Shown: in pieces, positions 16,063-25,474 of the stretch
How positions within the stretch are numbered: the stretch's first letter is position 1
How the letters are laid out: every line of letters begins with the position of its first letter
From: Algoriphagus lacus
GTDB lineage: Bacteria; Bacteroidota; Bacteroidia; Cytophagales; Cyclobacteriaceae
Reading direction: 5' to 3'
Assembly (NCBI RefSeq): GCF_003583985.1
Contig: NZ_QXML01000009.1
Location: forward strand, 1-64,000
DNA: 64,000 bases
Translations under genes and position numbers: made by a program
Notes under the pieces: generated by a model
Told to the model about the DNA's origin: nothing
Seen by the model: only the letters and a program-made list of their open reading frames with translations
The model's database searches: none

Positions 16063-19000
16063 ATGAAATTACTATTTACCTGGATCATGGTCCTGGTGAC
16101 AGGGGTTGTTTTTGCCCAAGGGATTACACTTACCGGCAAAGTAGTGGATTCCCAAGGTCTTCCCATTCCGGGAGCCACTTTAACCGAATCGGGTACCCGA
16201 ACCCTAAGCATAACCGATGCTGAAGGAAAATTTACCTTTAGCTCTGATATCGTACCTTTTACTCTTCGTGTAAGTTTTATAGGATTTCAAACCTATCAAG
16301 TGGAGGTTACCTCTACCTCTTCTCTTTCCGAAATTGTACTCACCGAGTCCACCTCAGAGCTCAATGAGGTTTTGGTTACAGCTTTGGGAATCGAGCGGAA
16401 TAGACAGTCGCTCACCTCGGCAGTTTCTGTGGTGGATAACCGGGCGCTAAGTGATGTGCCTCAACCCAATCTGATCAATGCCCTGTCGGGACTGGTGGCC
16501 GGTGTTCAGGTGACCAATGGCTCATCGGGGGTAGGCTCGTCCTCCAGAATTGTCATTCGGGGCGAAAATTCCCTATCCGGAAATAATGAAGCCCTGATTG
16601 TGGTAGATGGAGTGCCGATTCAAAATAACCTGATCGCTTCGGTGCTATTTAATGACGGAGCCAATATTCAGGAAGTGGATTATGGAAATGGAGCGGCTGA
16701 CCTTAGCCCTGATGATATCGCTTCCATCTCTATTCTTAAAGGGCCTGGTTCGGCAGCTTTATATGGTACCCGTGGTGCCAATGGGGTAGTGTTGATCACT
16801 ACCAAAAAGGGAGGGAAAACCCAAGGCCTCGGAGTATCAACCAGTTCTATTGTGACTTTTGAAGATTTACTCACGCTGCCTGCTTATCAGAATGAGTACG
16901 GTGGAGGCACCAATGGCCAATATGCTTTTCAAAATGGGATCGGTGCTGGGATAAACGATGGTGGAATCAGCAGCTTTGGTCCCAGGTTGAATGAGGGGCA
17001 GTTCATAGCTCAGTTTGACAGCCCATCTGTGGATATTAGAGGAAACCCGGTCAGGGCAGGAGATGTGCTCAGCCGAACTTTTCCAAACGGAACTTATACA
17101 CCAATTACGCCTACACCTTGGATTTCAAGACCCAATAACGTAAAGGATTTTTTCCGGACCGGGGTGACCTCTCAGCAAGCCATTGCCCTGAATGGAGGAG
17201 ATGAAAAGGGCGGTTTTCGGGCAGGATACATCAATTTCAGAAATCAGGGAATTCTTCCCAATACAGACCTCAAGCGGGACGGTCTTTCCCTAAGTCTGGA
17301 TCGACAGCTGACGGATCGATTGCGATTCGATCTTTTTTCTAACTATGTAAATAGCAGAAGTAATAATCGGCCTGGTCTGGGCTATGGATATGAAAATGTG
17401 ATGTATGGATTCAATTGGACCGGAAGAAATTTCAACATCGCCTCTCTTAGGGATTATTGGCAGGCTGGTCAGGAAGGCATTCAACATTTTGATTTCAACT
17501 ACCTCTGGACGACCAATCCCTATCTGACGCTTTTCGAAAATACCAATGGCTTCGATAAAAACCGCTTCTTGGGCAATGCCTCTGGTACCTATGATTTTAC
17601 AGACAAGTTGAGTTTGAGGGTTCGTCTGGGTGCTGATATTTTCGATGATATTCGGACATTCCGTCGGGCGTTTAGTACCAACAGACGGGTTTTTGGCGGG
17701 TATCGGGAGGATCAAATCAGTTTCCAGGAAATCAACACGGATTTTTTGCTTTCCTATGCCGATCGGTTGGGTAGTCAATGGACCTATAGCATCTCCATTG
17801 GTGCCAATCGTATGAACCAGGAAATCTCCAATGCCTACACGGAAGCCAATCAACTTGCACTTCCGGGAATTTACAACCTGGAAAATTCGAGAGTTCCGCT
17901 GCGTGGAGCTTCCCAAGAATTTTCCAAGCGAATCAATTCTATTTATTCTTTCGGTAACCTGGCTTTCAAAGACCATTTGTTTGTCGAACTAACAGTGCGA
18001 AATGATTGGTCCTCGACCTTACCGGCTTCCAATAATTCCTTTGCCTATTATTCAGGAGGGGTGAATTATGTGATGTCAGAAGCAGTACAGTTGCCAAAGA
18101 AATGGTCTTATGCCGCTATCCGCTTTAATGCGGCCAGTGTTGGAAATGATACCGATCCTTATCAGCTCAATAATACCTTTCAATTCAATCAAAACTACGG
18201 TTCGTTCATTCGGGTAACCAATCGTACCGTACTTAATAATCCTCAATTGAAACCTGAGCGCTTAAACGCGCTGGAGGCAGGATTGAATTTGGGTTGGTTC
18301 AGAAATCGGGTGATGCTAGATGTCTCAGCTTACCAAAATACCTCCATCAATCAGATTATCGGAAGACCGATTTCTACTGCTACTGGATTTAGCAACCGGA
18401 TTGAAAATGGGGGAGAGGTAAGAACCCGTGGACTGGAAGCGGCGCTCTCGGGATCCGTAATTTCCAAAAAGGACCTGGAATGGACTATGGGGATTAATTT
18501 CTCTACGTATCGAAGTGTGGTGACTCAGCTTCCCGATGGAGTGACCCAATACGTGACCGGTGAGGCTAGCGTATTTGCTGGTGCCGGTGGTTCCAACACC
18601 GTCTTTTATATCGCTCGGGAAAATGGGCGGATAGGGGATATGTATGGGACTGGTTTCAGAATGGTGGAAGGACAGGTACTTTATGGCTCCAATGGACTTC
18701 CAATTCAGGATGCTACACTTCGGCTTTTGGGGAATTACAATCCGGATTTCATTTTGGGATTTACAAATCGACTGAGCTTTAAAAGAATTCAGATCAGTAT
18801 GGTTTGGGATTGGAGACAGGGAGGGACGATCGTCAGCCGAACCCGCGCTTTAGGTTCCACATCCGGTGTGTTAAAAGAAACCTTGGAAGGAAGGGAGATA
18901 GGTATCGTGGGTCAGGGTGTAGTCAATGTGGGTACCGCCGAAAATCCGCAATATGTACCCAATACCACGGTGGTCTCAGCTTCAAGTTTCTACAACAATT

Positions 19001-19284
19001 TCTTTGACCGAGGCAATGAGGCCAGTGCCTTATACAATGCCAGTTACCTCAAAATTAGGCAGCTGAGCATTTATTATTCCCTGCCTGAGGCTTGGATTTC
19101 ACGGATAGGATTCGAGCAGGTGAAAGTGGGCTTCGTGGGAAGCAATCTACTATTGTTTACTGAAAATCCACACTTTGACCCCGAACTCAATGCCATGCAA
19201 GGTCAGCGATTGACCTATGGCGTGGAGGATATGTCTTATCCGTCTACCAGAAGTTTTGGATTCAGCATCAAAACCGAATTTTAA
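16063..19284 (+). CDS. SusC/RagA family TonB-dependent outer-membrane transporter
   Basis: A 1073-residue TonB-dependent transporter for active uptake of large or scarce nutrients. Signal peptide residues 1-19 (ending VVFAQ), a carboxypeptidase-regulatory-like domain (about 21-95, starting ITLTGKVVDSQGLPIPGATL), a plug domain with the SusC motif NEVLVTALGIERNRQSLTSAVS and LYGTRGANGVVLITTKKG, then a 22-strand barrel ending SFGFSIKTEF. It is full length. The SusD partner follows after one base. No glycoside hydrolase is nearby, so the ligand is probably not a polysaccharide; the preceding importer cassette may take over the same substrate from the periplasm (inference). Confidence 0.95.
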   Translation: MKLLFTWIMVLVTGVVFAQGITLTGKVVDSQGLPIPGATLTESGTRTLSITDAEGKFTFSSDIVPFTLRVSFIGFQTYQVEVTSTSSLSEIVLTESTSELNEVLVTALGIERNRQSLTSAVSVVDNRALSDVPQPNLINALSGLVAGVQVTNGSSGVGSSSRIVIRGENSLSGNNEALIVVDGVPIQNNLIASVLFNDGANIQEVDYGNGAADLSPDDIASISILKGPGSAALYGTRGANGVVLITTKKGGKTQGLGVSTSSIVTFEDLLTLPAYQNEYGGGTNGQYAFQNGIGAGINDGGISSFGPRLNEGQFIAQFDSPSVDIRGNPVRAGDVLSRTFPNGTYTPITPTPWISRPNNVKDFFRTGVTSQQAIALNGGDEKGGFRAGYINFRNQGILPNTDLKRDGLSLSLDRQLTDRLRFDLFSNYVNSRSNNRPGLGYGYENVMYGFNWTGRNFNIASLRDYWQAGQEGIQHFDFNYLWTTNPYLTLFENTNGFDKNRFLGNASGTYDFTDKLSLRVRLGADIFDDIRTFRRAFSTNRRVFGGYREDQISFQEINTDFLLSYADRLGSQWTYSISIGANRMNQEISNAYTEANQLALPGIYNLENSRVPLRGASQEFSKRINSIYSFGNLAFKDHLFVELTVRNDWSSTLPASNNSFAYYSGGVNYVMSEAVQLPKKWSYAAIRFNAASVGNDTDPYQLNNTFQFNQNYGSFIRVTNRTVLNNPQLKPERLNALEAGLNLGWFRNRVMLDVSAYQNTSINQIIGRPISTATGFSNRIENGGEVRTRGLEAALSGSVISKKDLEWTMGINFSTYRSVVTQLPDGVTQYVTGEASVFAGAGGSNTVFYIARENGRIGDMYGTGFRMVEGQVLYGSNGLPIQDATLRLLGNYNPDFILGFTNRLSFKRIQISMVWDWRQGGTIVSRTRALGSTSGVLKETLEGREIGIVGQGVVNVGTAENPQYVPNTTVVSASSFYNNFFDRGNEASALYNASYLKIRQLSIYYSLPEAWISRIGFEQVKVGFVGSNLLLFTENPHFDPELNAMQGQRLTYGVEDMSYPSTRSFGFSIKTEF

Positions 19285-19285
19285 C

Positions 19286-20740
19286 ATGAACAAGTCATAT
19301 ATCAATCGATTTACCTTTCCTTTCCTGTTGGCATTAATCCTGATTGCAGTATCCTGTACAGAAGGTTTTGAAGATATCAATGAAAATCCGAATGCACCAG
19401 AGCAGATTGGGCCACAGTTTTTGCTTTCCAATGTTATTTCGGTTGCTGCGGATCGAAATACCTATGAGCAGGGTTTTAGGCTGGCCAACTACCTAGCCCA
19501 ATTTGCCGCAAGCGTGGAATTTGAGCGGATCGACCGATACGAGATGGGTAGTAATGCCGGATATTGGAACGGAACCTACCGCCTGATCAATGATCTGGAA
19601 AGTATCAAAAAGAGCCCCGGAACCAACGAAGCCTATCAGGCAGTTGCCGATATTCTTCGAGCTTACCTTTTCTCCCAACTCACCGATATGTGGGGCGATG
19701 TTCCGTATAAAGATGCCATCAAAGCTGGAGAGGGGATTTTCGCTCCAGCCTATGATACGCAGGAGTTTATCTATACGGATCCTCAGCAGGGAATTCTTGC
19801 CACACTACGCAAAGCCAGCGAAACCTTAGCTTTTACCAATTCCCGGATTCAGGGAGATATGATGTTCGGAAATGACCTGGGAAAATGGAGGAGATTTGCC
19901 AATTCTCTTCGGTTTAGATACTTACTGAGAATCAGTAAACGGCTATCAAATTTCTCGGAAATGCAGCAGTTGGCTGATTCAGGGGACTTGATGCGGGGAA
20001 ATGGGGACAATGGAGTTGTGCCGTATTTGGCTTCTGCTCCCAATCAATGGCCCATGTCTCAGGCAGCTTTGGGACTTTATCAGGAACATCGGATGTCCTT
20101 GACAGTAGATTCTGTTTTGCGTCTTTGGAATGATCCCCGAAAGAATATTTTGTACAAACCTACCGCAGCCAGTGTCACTTTGGGCAATCCCCAGTTTAAA
20201 GGATTGCAAAATGGCCTCAATCGGGAAACGATTAATGAGCAGGGGATCAATCTGAATGATATTTCACTTTTTGGAGCAATTTTCAGGGATGTTCCCAATG
20301 GCGTTGATGCGCAATATATGCTCTATTCCGAGCTTCAGTTTTCCCTGGCTGAGGCCGTGGAACGAGGCTTTATCCGTGGAAATGCTTCCGCCTATTATGA
20401 GGCAGGTATCAGGGCTCATTTCCAATACCTCCGAACTGAACTGCCTATTACTTATCTCAGCCAAGCTTCTGTAGCCCTAAACGGGGATAGGAATCTGGAA
20501 AAAATATTGTCCCAAAAATGGCTTTCTTTGATCAATAACGGACATGAAGCATGGTTTCAAGTCAGACGGACCGGTATTCCTGCACTCAAACCTGGCCCTG
20601 ACAATCTAAATGAAGGAAGATACCCGGTAAGGTATTTTTACCCCGAATCCGAGCAAGCCGTAAATCGTGAAAATTATCAGGCAGCAGTAACCCGCATGGG
20701 TGGAGACGATATCAATTCCAAAGGATGGTGGGAAAAATAA
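19286..20740 (+). CDS. SusD/RagB family nutrient-binding outer-membrane lipoprotein
   Basis: A 484-residue surface lipoprotein that caps the SusC channel. The open frame extends 23 codons into the SusC gene, but ATG 19286 gives a proper lipoprotein signal with lipobox IAVSC and sits one base after the SusC stop. The mature start FEDINENPNAPEQIGP is typical of the SusD-like_2 subgroup, as are WNGTYRLINDLE and FSQLTDMWGDVPYKDA. Helical TPR-like content continues to the C-terminus, which ends DDINSKGWWEK. It overlaps the next small gene by 16 bp. Confidence 0.95.
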   Translation: MNKSYINRFTFPFLLALILIAVSCTEGFEDINENPNAPEQIGPQFLLSNVISVAADRNTYEQGFRLANYLAQFAASVEFERIDRYEMGSNAGYWNGTYRLINDLESIKKSPGTNEAYQAVADILRAYLFSQLTDMWGDVPYKDAIKAGEGIFAPAYDTQEFIYTDPQQGILATLRKASETLAFTNSRIQGDMMFGNDLGKWRRFANSLRFRYLLRISKRLSNFSEMQQLADSGDLMRGNGDNGVVPYLASAPNQWPMSQAALGLYQEHRMSLTVDSVLRLWNDPRKNILYKPTAASVTLGNPQFKGLQNGLNRETINEQGINLNDISLFGAIFRDVPNGVDAQYMLYSELQFSLAEAVERGFIRGNASAYYEAGIRAHFQYLRTELPITYLSQASVALNGDRNLEKILSQKWLSLINNGHEAWFQVRRTGIPALKPGPDNLNEGRYPVRYFYPESEQAVNRENYQAAVTRMGGDDINSKGWWEK

Positions 20741-21126
20741 GCGACCCGGTAAATCCGGGTACACCAAAAGTGTATTTTATCTACAATGCAAATTCAGGTA
20801 AGTTTAATGCTTACCTGGATATGCTTCATAAAGTCATTTCACCTAAAACCTATCCTTGCCAACTCTGCGATATTACGTACGGAGTGAGTAAAATCCGGCC
20901 AGCGTGGAAAGAGTTTAGAGAAAAAAGCAAACTTTACATGATATTCTTGCATAAAGATGAATGGGAAGAAGCCTTTCCTGAAAATAAAATTGTCTTGCCC
21001 GCGGTCTTGCTGGACAGAGGGAAAGGTTTGGAAGTGATTTTTGGCTCCAAAGACTGGAATAGGGTTACCCTTGAAGATTTGATGGATGAATTAACTAGGC
21101 TTGAGTCCCAGTTTTTTCCCACCTAA
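20725..21126 (+). CDS. Conserved small cytoplasmic protein, function unknown
   Basis: A 133-residue protein overlapping the SusD stop by 16 bp, so it is probably read from the same transcript. Characteristic blocks are VYFIYNANSGKFNAYLDMLH, then YPCQLCDITYG with a CxxC pair, and FLHKDEWEEAF. Similar proteins occur singly in many bacteria, sometimes labelled GTPase without any GTPase motif; none is visible here. The first 12 residues look non-conserved, so a later start is possible. No function is assigned. Confidence 0.75.
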   Translation: MVGKISDPVNPGTPKVYFIYNANSGKFNAYLDMLHKVISPKTYPCQLCDITYGVSKIRPAWKEFREKSKLYMIFLHKDEWEEAFPENKIVLPAVLLDRGKGLEVIFGSKDWNRVTLEDLMDELTRLESQFFPT

Positions 21127-21197
21127 AGGTCTAATTGCGTGGTGATAGTAATGTTGGTAAGAAATGTCGTTTTAAAATTTAAACCACTGCTTAATTT

Positions 21198-21461
21198 TCA
21201 TTCATCCTTTAGATTAAGTGGCGCTGTCCAAAGCATTTGAGCCTCTGAAACAGCCAAAATTGAGATAAATCTTTTTTTGTTGTCCCTATTTATCCAATGC
21301 TTCTCTATAGTTTGAAAAATCTTATCAAAGTTCCATATCAATTCTGGAATAGACTCTTTCTTTTTCTCCTTGAACGAAAGAGATTCCTGCAAAAATCTTT
21401 CTCCAAAATTTATAACTGTACATTCTTTGGCTGGGATTTGGTCCAACGAGGATGCTTCCAT
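21198..21461 (-). CDS. Weak hypothetical protein (87 residues)
   Basis: An 87-codon ATG-started frame, opposite to its neighbours, in an otherwise gene-poor stretch. Composition is protein-like (mixed charged and hydrophobic residues, WNFDKIFQTIEKHW in the middle) and no overlapping frame is better, but there is no recognised domain. It could be a decayed gene or chance. Confidence 0.25.
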   Translation of the reverse strand: MEASSLDQIPAKECTVINFGERFLQESLSFKEKKKESIPELIWNFDKIFQTIEKHWINRDNKKRFISILAVSEAQMLWTAPLNLKDE

Positions 21462-22087
21462 TTTAGGATTCTTTTCATCTTCTTGATGTATTACAAATTA
21501 AGGTGGGGTATTTTCCAAAAATTTAAATCAAGTCAAGGACCGATAGTCAACTGTTCAGGAAAGTGGATTTGGATATTGTTTTTTTCTAAAAATTGGAGTT
21601 CGATAGGGTATGGTAAGTTATGTTAAAATCATATAGCTTACCCGAGAAAACTGGAATACGGTCATATGTGCCTCCAGTTTGGGAGGATTTTCGAGTTTTG
21701 GTATTGTTAGGGATAAGCATGCAGTCCATTTACTTGAGTTTAAATCCTATTGTCTCTGATTTGGGCTCAGAAATAATCAACTATCCGGAAATTTCCTTTT
21801 TTTAGAACCAGATAATAAATGCGGAGGGATGTTTTCGGATAAAAATGTTTTTTTGATCTTTCAGCTTTAAGTGATGCTATTTTAGATTTAATGGATTGTT
21901 CCCTTACTGAATAATTGGTAGTGTGGATCTCTTTTTTGAATCACTTTCTAGACTTGATTTTCTCCAAACCAACCCTGTTGAAAATGGACTAAAGTCATGA
22001 AAATGAAATAGTTGTTTAAAATGAACTGAATAGAGTTACAGCATTTCTAGGCCATAAATTGTAGAAATTTATCCCTTTTTTTATTGC
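21462..22087. other. AT-rich non-coding stretch
   Basis: About 600 bp without a convincing gene. Short frames on the plus strand are of low quality, with skewed composition. No mobile-element ends or RNA signatures were recognised. Its right end carries the 18-bp dyad described separately. Confidence 0.45.
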
Positions 22088-22105
22088 TTGTCAGATGCCT
22101 GACAA
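22088..22105. promoter_or_regulatory. Perfect 18-bp operator-like dyad before the DM13/YHS operon
   Basis: TTGTCAG-ATGC-CTGACAA is a perfect inverted repeat located 46 bp before the preferred start of the DM13 lipoprotein gene. TTG...CAA outer bases recall Crp/Fnr sites, but spacing is longer than the classic 14-bp FNR box. A Crp/Fnr regulator is encoded in the same gene row (25467-26147), so it is a natural candidate for the binder. Confidence 0.55.
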
Positions 22106-22150
22106 TTGGAGTTCTTTAAAGATTGGATGTTGTGGTCAAATTCTCTGGTT

Positions 22151-23089
22151 ATGGCAATTTTAAGAAACGTCGGAGCAGTAGGTTGGTGTTTTGTTTTGGT
22201 TTCTGCCTGTATTGGTACAGATTTTCAAAATGATCCAATCGTGGATCCACTAATCGAATTGGAATCCGAACAAATCGGGTTGAAAATTGATGAGCAAATT
22301 CAGCTCTCACCGAGATACTTTAATGAATATGGTCAGGAAGAACAGGTTTCATTTAATTATTCCAGTTCCAATCCAGCCTTGGTGGAAGTAAACTCCACTG
22401 GCTTAATTACTGCCAAATCCCCCGGAACAGGCTTTGTCCAAATCCGGTTTGGAGAAAAGGCAATGAAATCTCTGCAAATTAATGTGGTCAGTGATCCAAA
22501 TGAAGTGGCAGTAGTCAAAGTCTCTGCTGAAAGGAGGACGCTTTTTCCCGGTCAAAAAACCCAGATGGTAATCAGCATTCAAAATCTGACCGGGCAAAAT
22601 CTGACCGGGAAAACCATTCAGTGGTTTTCCGAAAACGAGACCATAGCCACTGTTGATCAGAATGGATTGGTCACTGCAATGAAGCTTGGGAAGACAGATA
22701 TACACGCAAAAGTATCAGGAGTTAAAAGTAATCCGGTTACTGTTTCAGTAGCAGTACAGCAACTTTCTGGAACTTTCGTACCGGCTGGTGGATACAGGGC
22801 CAAAGGAATGGCTTTTCTAAACCAGGAAAATGAAAAATTGATTCTGAGGTTCAGCCAGGATTTTGAAACCAGTTTTGCCCTTGGAACTTTTGTTTACTTG
22901 TCCAATTCGACCAACGGACAGGAAATCCGTTCCTCGGGTTTGGAAATCGCTGAAATCAGAGCAAACGGCCCTCACACCTTTGACATTACCTCAAAGCATC
23001 CGGAAGTTCAGATTACTGACTACAAATACGTGATCATATTTTGTAAACCTGCCGCAGTTACCTTTGGTTTTGCCGAAATGAAGAATTGA
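22151..23089 (+). CDS. Lipoprotein with two Big2 (Ig-like) domains and a DM13 domain
   Basis: 312 residues from ATG 22151; the frame continues upstream to a TTG inside the dyad, and ATG 22127 is also possible. The preferred start gives a lipoprotein signal with lipobox LVSAC. Two bacterial Ig-like Big2 domains follow (about 35-112 and 118-203), each with the SSNP/SENE...GLITA / GLVTA core. The final 105 residues are a DM13 domain: GTFVPAGGYRAKGMAFL, LGTFVYLSN, and YVIIFCKPAAVTFGFAEM with its conserved Cys. DM13 is a proposed redox or electron-transfer domain. A small in-frame 15-bp tandem repeat (NLTGQNLTGK) lies in the second Ig domain. Confidence 0.8.
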   Translation: MAILRNVGAVGWCFVLVSACIGTDFQNDPIVDPLIELESEQIGLKIDEQIQLSPRYFNEYGQEEQVSFNYSSSNPALVEVNSTGLITAKSPGTGFVQIRFGEKAMKSLQINVVSDPNEVAVVKVSAERRTLFPGQKTQMVISIQNLTGQNLTGKTIQWFSENETIATVDQNGLVTAMKLGKTDIHAKVSGVKSNPVTVSVAVQQLSGTFVPAGGYRAKGMAFLNQENEKLILRFSQDFETSFALGTFVYLSNSTNGQEIRSSGLEIAEIRANGPHTFDITSKHPEVQITDYKYVIIFCKPAAVTFGFAEMKN

Positions 23090-23090
23090 A

Positions 23091-23939
23091 ATGAGAAATT
23101 TACTGGTTACTTCTATTCTTTTTCTTCTGACAGGAAACGGGTTTTGTCAGGGCTGGTCCCAAAATCAGGGAGAGGGTTATTTTAAACTTGGAACTAACGG
23201 AATCCAGGCCGATACCTATTTTTCTCCTGATGGCAGCAGTATTTCGATCACCACTACTGGATTTTACAGTATCGGTCTTTATGGTGAATACGGATTCAAT
23301 TCCCAAATTACGGGCATTGTCAACCTGCCTTTTTTAATTACCAATACCCTGGATGAGGTAAGGTTTCAACCAAGTGGAAATGTTATTCCGGGGGATTCAT
23401 TCACAGCTGTCGGAGATTTTGATCTTGGAATAAAGTATGGTTGGTTTCAGGACAAGCCAGTTGTTCTTTCCACTTCTTTGATACTCGGGATTCCAACAGG
23501 AAAAACCGGTGGTGGTGAATCCGGGATTCTACAAACCGGAGACTCGGAATTTAACCAACTGTTCCGAACCGATGTGAGTTTCTCTCTCCCGGTTTCAATT
23601 TACTTCTCGGCCTTTGGAGCATTTAACAACAGAACCCGTGACTTCTCGGATGAGATCAGATACGGATTTGATCTGGGTTATTACAAAAAGAAAATTTTGG
23701 TGGCATTTCACCTCAACGCCATTCAATCTCTACAAAATGGTAACGCAGAAAATGTGAATAACGGCATCTTTTCCAACAACTTGGAGTACTTACTTCCTTC
23801 TCTGGAAGTGGGTTGGTTTTTCCCCAATAATTTTGGGATTTCAGCTTACGCCAGCAATGTTCTACGTGGGCAAAATGTCCTAGACGCCCCCGGTTTTGGT
23901 GCAGGAATTTTCTATCAACTTAAAAACACACCTCAATAA
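23091..23939 (+). CDS. Outer-membrane beta-barrel protein (XagA-like)
   Basis: A 282-residue secreted protein. A signal peptide (residues 1-20, ending GNGFC-Q) precedes alternating hydrophobic and polar strands rich in Tyr, Phe and Gly, ending with a barrel-like strand (GFGAGIFYQLKN). Sequences such as GEGYFKLGTNGIQAD and YGEYGFNSQITGIVNLPF recall XagA-type outer-membrane proteins. It starts 1 bp after the DM13 gene stop and 8 bp before the YHS gene. It may form the membrane part of whatever redox or metal process its neighbours carry out. Confidence 0.75.
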   Translation: MRNLLVTSILFLLTGNGFCQGWSQNQGEGYFKLGTNGIQADTYFSPDGSSISITTTGFYSIGLYGEYGFNSQITGIVNLPFLITNTLDEVRFQPSGNVIPGDSFTAVGDFDLGIKYGWFQDKPVVLSTSLILGIPTGKTGGGESGILQTGDSEFNQLFRTDVSFSLPVSIYFSAFGAFNNRTRDFSDEIRYGFDLGYYKKKILVAFHLNAIQSLQNGNAENVNNGIFSNNLEYLLPSLEVGWFFPNNFGISAYASNVLRGQNVLDAPGFGAGIFYQLKNTPQ

Positions 23940-23947
23940 AAATAACT

Positions 23948-24385
23948 ATGAAAACCCTTCTTATCTTATTTCTTGCGCTGACTTTTCAGAGCGTAGCCTT
24001 TGGCCAAAAATCCGAAGTGTTTGTGGCTGGTGGAAAGGCCATTGCCGGATACGATCCTGTGGCCTATTTTACTGAGAAAAAGCCGGTAATGGGTAAACCT
24101 GAGTTCAAATTGGAGTACCAAGGAGCAGTTTGGTATTTTTCATCCGAAGCCAACAAAAAACTGTTTCAAGCTAATCCTAATACTTACGCGCCTCAGTACG
24201 GCGGCTATTGCGCTTTTGGAGCTGCTGGGGGATATAAAGCCAAAATATCCCCTGATGCCTGGGCCATTGTGAACAACAAACTTTACCTAAATTATGATCA
24301 GAATGTCCAAATGGATTGGATAAAGGATAAAGAGGCTTTGATCAAAAAAGCTGACAGCAATTGGCCGGCAATTAAAAAGAATTAA
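23948..24385 (+). CDS. Secreted YHS-domain protein
   Basis: 145 residues with a signal peptide (1-19, ending VAFGQ). The body is one YHS domain: AIAGYDPVAYFTEKKPVMG, YQGAVWYFSSEANKKLFQAN and YGGYCAFGAAGG. YHS domains are small, cysteine-containing modules found in metal-handling proteins, and proteins of this form are common beside DM13 and DoxX genes. Here the Cys of GGYCA is retained. It lies 3 bp before the ATP-grasp gene in the same operon. Confidence 0.9.
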   Translation: MKTLLILFLALTFQSVAFGQKSEVFVAGGKAIAGYDPVAYFTEKKPVMGKPEFKLEYQGAVWYFSSEANKKLFQANPNTYAPQYGGYCAFGAAGGYKAKISPDAWAIVNNKLYLNYDQNVQMDWIKDKEALIKKADSNWPAIKKN

Positions 24386-24388
24386 ACT

Positions 24389-25474
24389 ATGCCAGATCAA
24401 ACGGAAATCGAAATTCCGATAGAGTCAGTATCATCAGGGGCCATAACAGACTCGGATCTTACTGCTTTGACAAATTCATTCGAGTTCTGGCCAGCCTGGA
24501 CCATTCATCTTCCGATGGTTTTGCTTGGAATTTATCAGGGATTCCGTCTGGGATGCCTGAATTTCTTTCCTGCTGTGAATCCTGGAATGACCAACGGAGG
24601 GTTGTTCAATTATTCCAAGTTTGAATCTCTTTCTGATTTTCCAAAAGAAAATATCCCTGAAAGTATTCTGAGTAAGCCTCCTCATCAATTGGATCAGTTG
24701 TTGATCGGTGCTGCCCAAAGGGGAATTGGATTTCCTTTTATCCTGAAACCGGATATTGGAGAAAGAGGGCGGGGGGTGAGCTTGATTTCTGATCCCCATT
24801 CCGCTGAAAATTATTTGAAGACGTTTCGTAATGAAGCAGTAATCCTGCAGGATTTTGTTTCAAAAAAGGAGGAATACGGGATTTTTATTCTGAAAGATCC
24901 CAAAACAGGAAAAGTAAAAATCCCGTCAATCACCCAAAAAATCCCCTTGCAAGTCATGGGGAACGGGTTGGATTCTGTAGAAAAGCTTGTTCAAAAACAC
25001 CCCCGAGCAAAACGGTACATTCAGGAAATTCCGAAGGACTTAATGTCCTTTGTTCCTGATCCTAACCGAATTTTTAATCTTAGCATCAAAGGAAACCATT
25101 GCAAAGGAGCTGTTTTTGTAGATCGGTCTGAACTTATTACGCCGGAGGTAATTTCCTCCTTTACGAAGATCTGCCAACCTTTTCAGGACTTTTTCTATGG
25201 AAGACTGGACATTAAAGTGAATTCCTGTTTGGAGCTTAGTGATCCAAATTTGGTTTCAATCCTGGAAGTCAATGGGGCAAATGCTGAGCCTATCCATATC
25301 TATTCTTCTGGAATTTCTTATTTTAGATCACTCGGAATTCTCAGTAATTTCTTTTCACAAATGGCGCAAATCGCACGGTTCAATCTAAATTCCATTTTCC
25401 CAAAACCAACCCTAGCTGCCTTAAAATCAAGTTTCCAATCGTACCAACATCTTAAAAAAAATACGCATGAGTGA
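24389..25474 (+). CDS. ATP-grasp fold protein
   Basis: 361 residues with the ATP-grasp pattern of a carboxylate-amine/thiol ligase: nucleotide-binding FPFILKPDIGERGRGVSLI (about 127-145), an adenine-contacting segment VILQDFV, and the metal-binding end in GRLDIKVNSC ... SILEVNGANAEP. The N-terminal 80 residues include a hydrophobic stretch (WTIHLPMVLLGIYQGFRLG) that may contact the membrane. The substrates are not predictable. It overlaps the Crp/Fnr gene by 8 bp. It is unusual company for DM13 and YHS genes. Confidence 0.8.
   Translation: MPDQTEIEIPIESVSSGAITDSDLTALTNSFEFWPAWTIHLPMVLLGIYQGFRLGCLNFFPAVNPGMTNGGLFNYSKFESLSDFPKENIPESILSKPPHQLDQLLIGAAQRGIGFPFILKPDIGERGRGVSLISDPHSAENYLKTFRNEAVILQDFVSKKEEYGIFILKDPKTGKVKIPSITQKIPLQVMGNGLDSVEKLVQKHPRAKRYIQEIPKDLMSFVPDPNRIFNLSIKGNHCKGAVFVDRSELITPEVISSFTKICQPFQDFFYGRLDIKVNSCLELSDPNLVSILEVNGANAEPIHIYSSGISYFRSLGILSNFFSQMAQIARFNLNSIFPKPTLAALKSSFQSYQHLKKNTHE

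Noticed and set aside
21297..21626. 109-codon plus frame after the SusD region
   Set aside because: Rich in Phe, Lys and Trp with no domain pattern, and overlaps the slightly better minus frame at 21198-21461.
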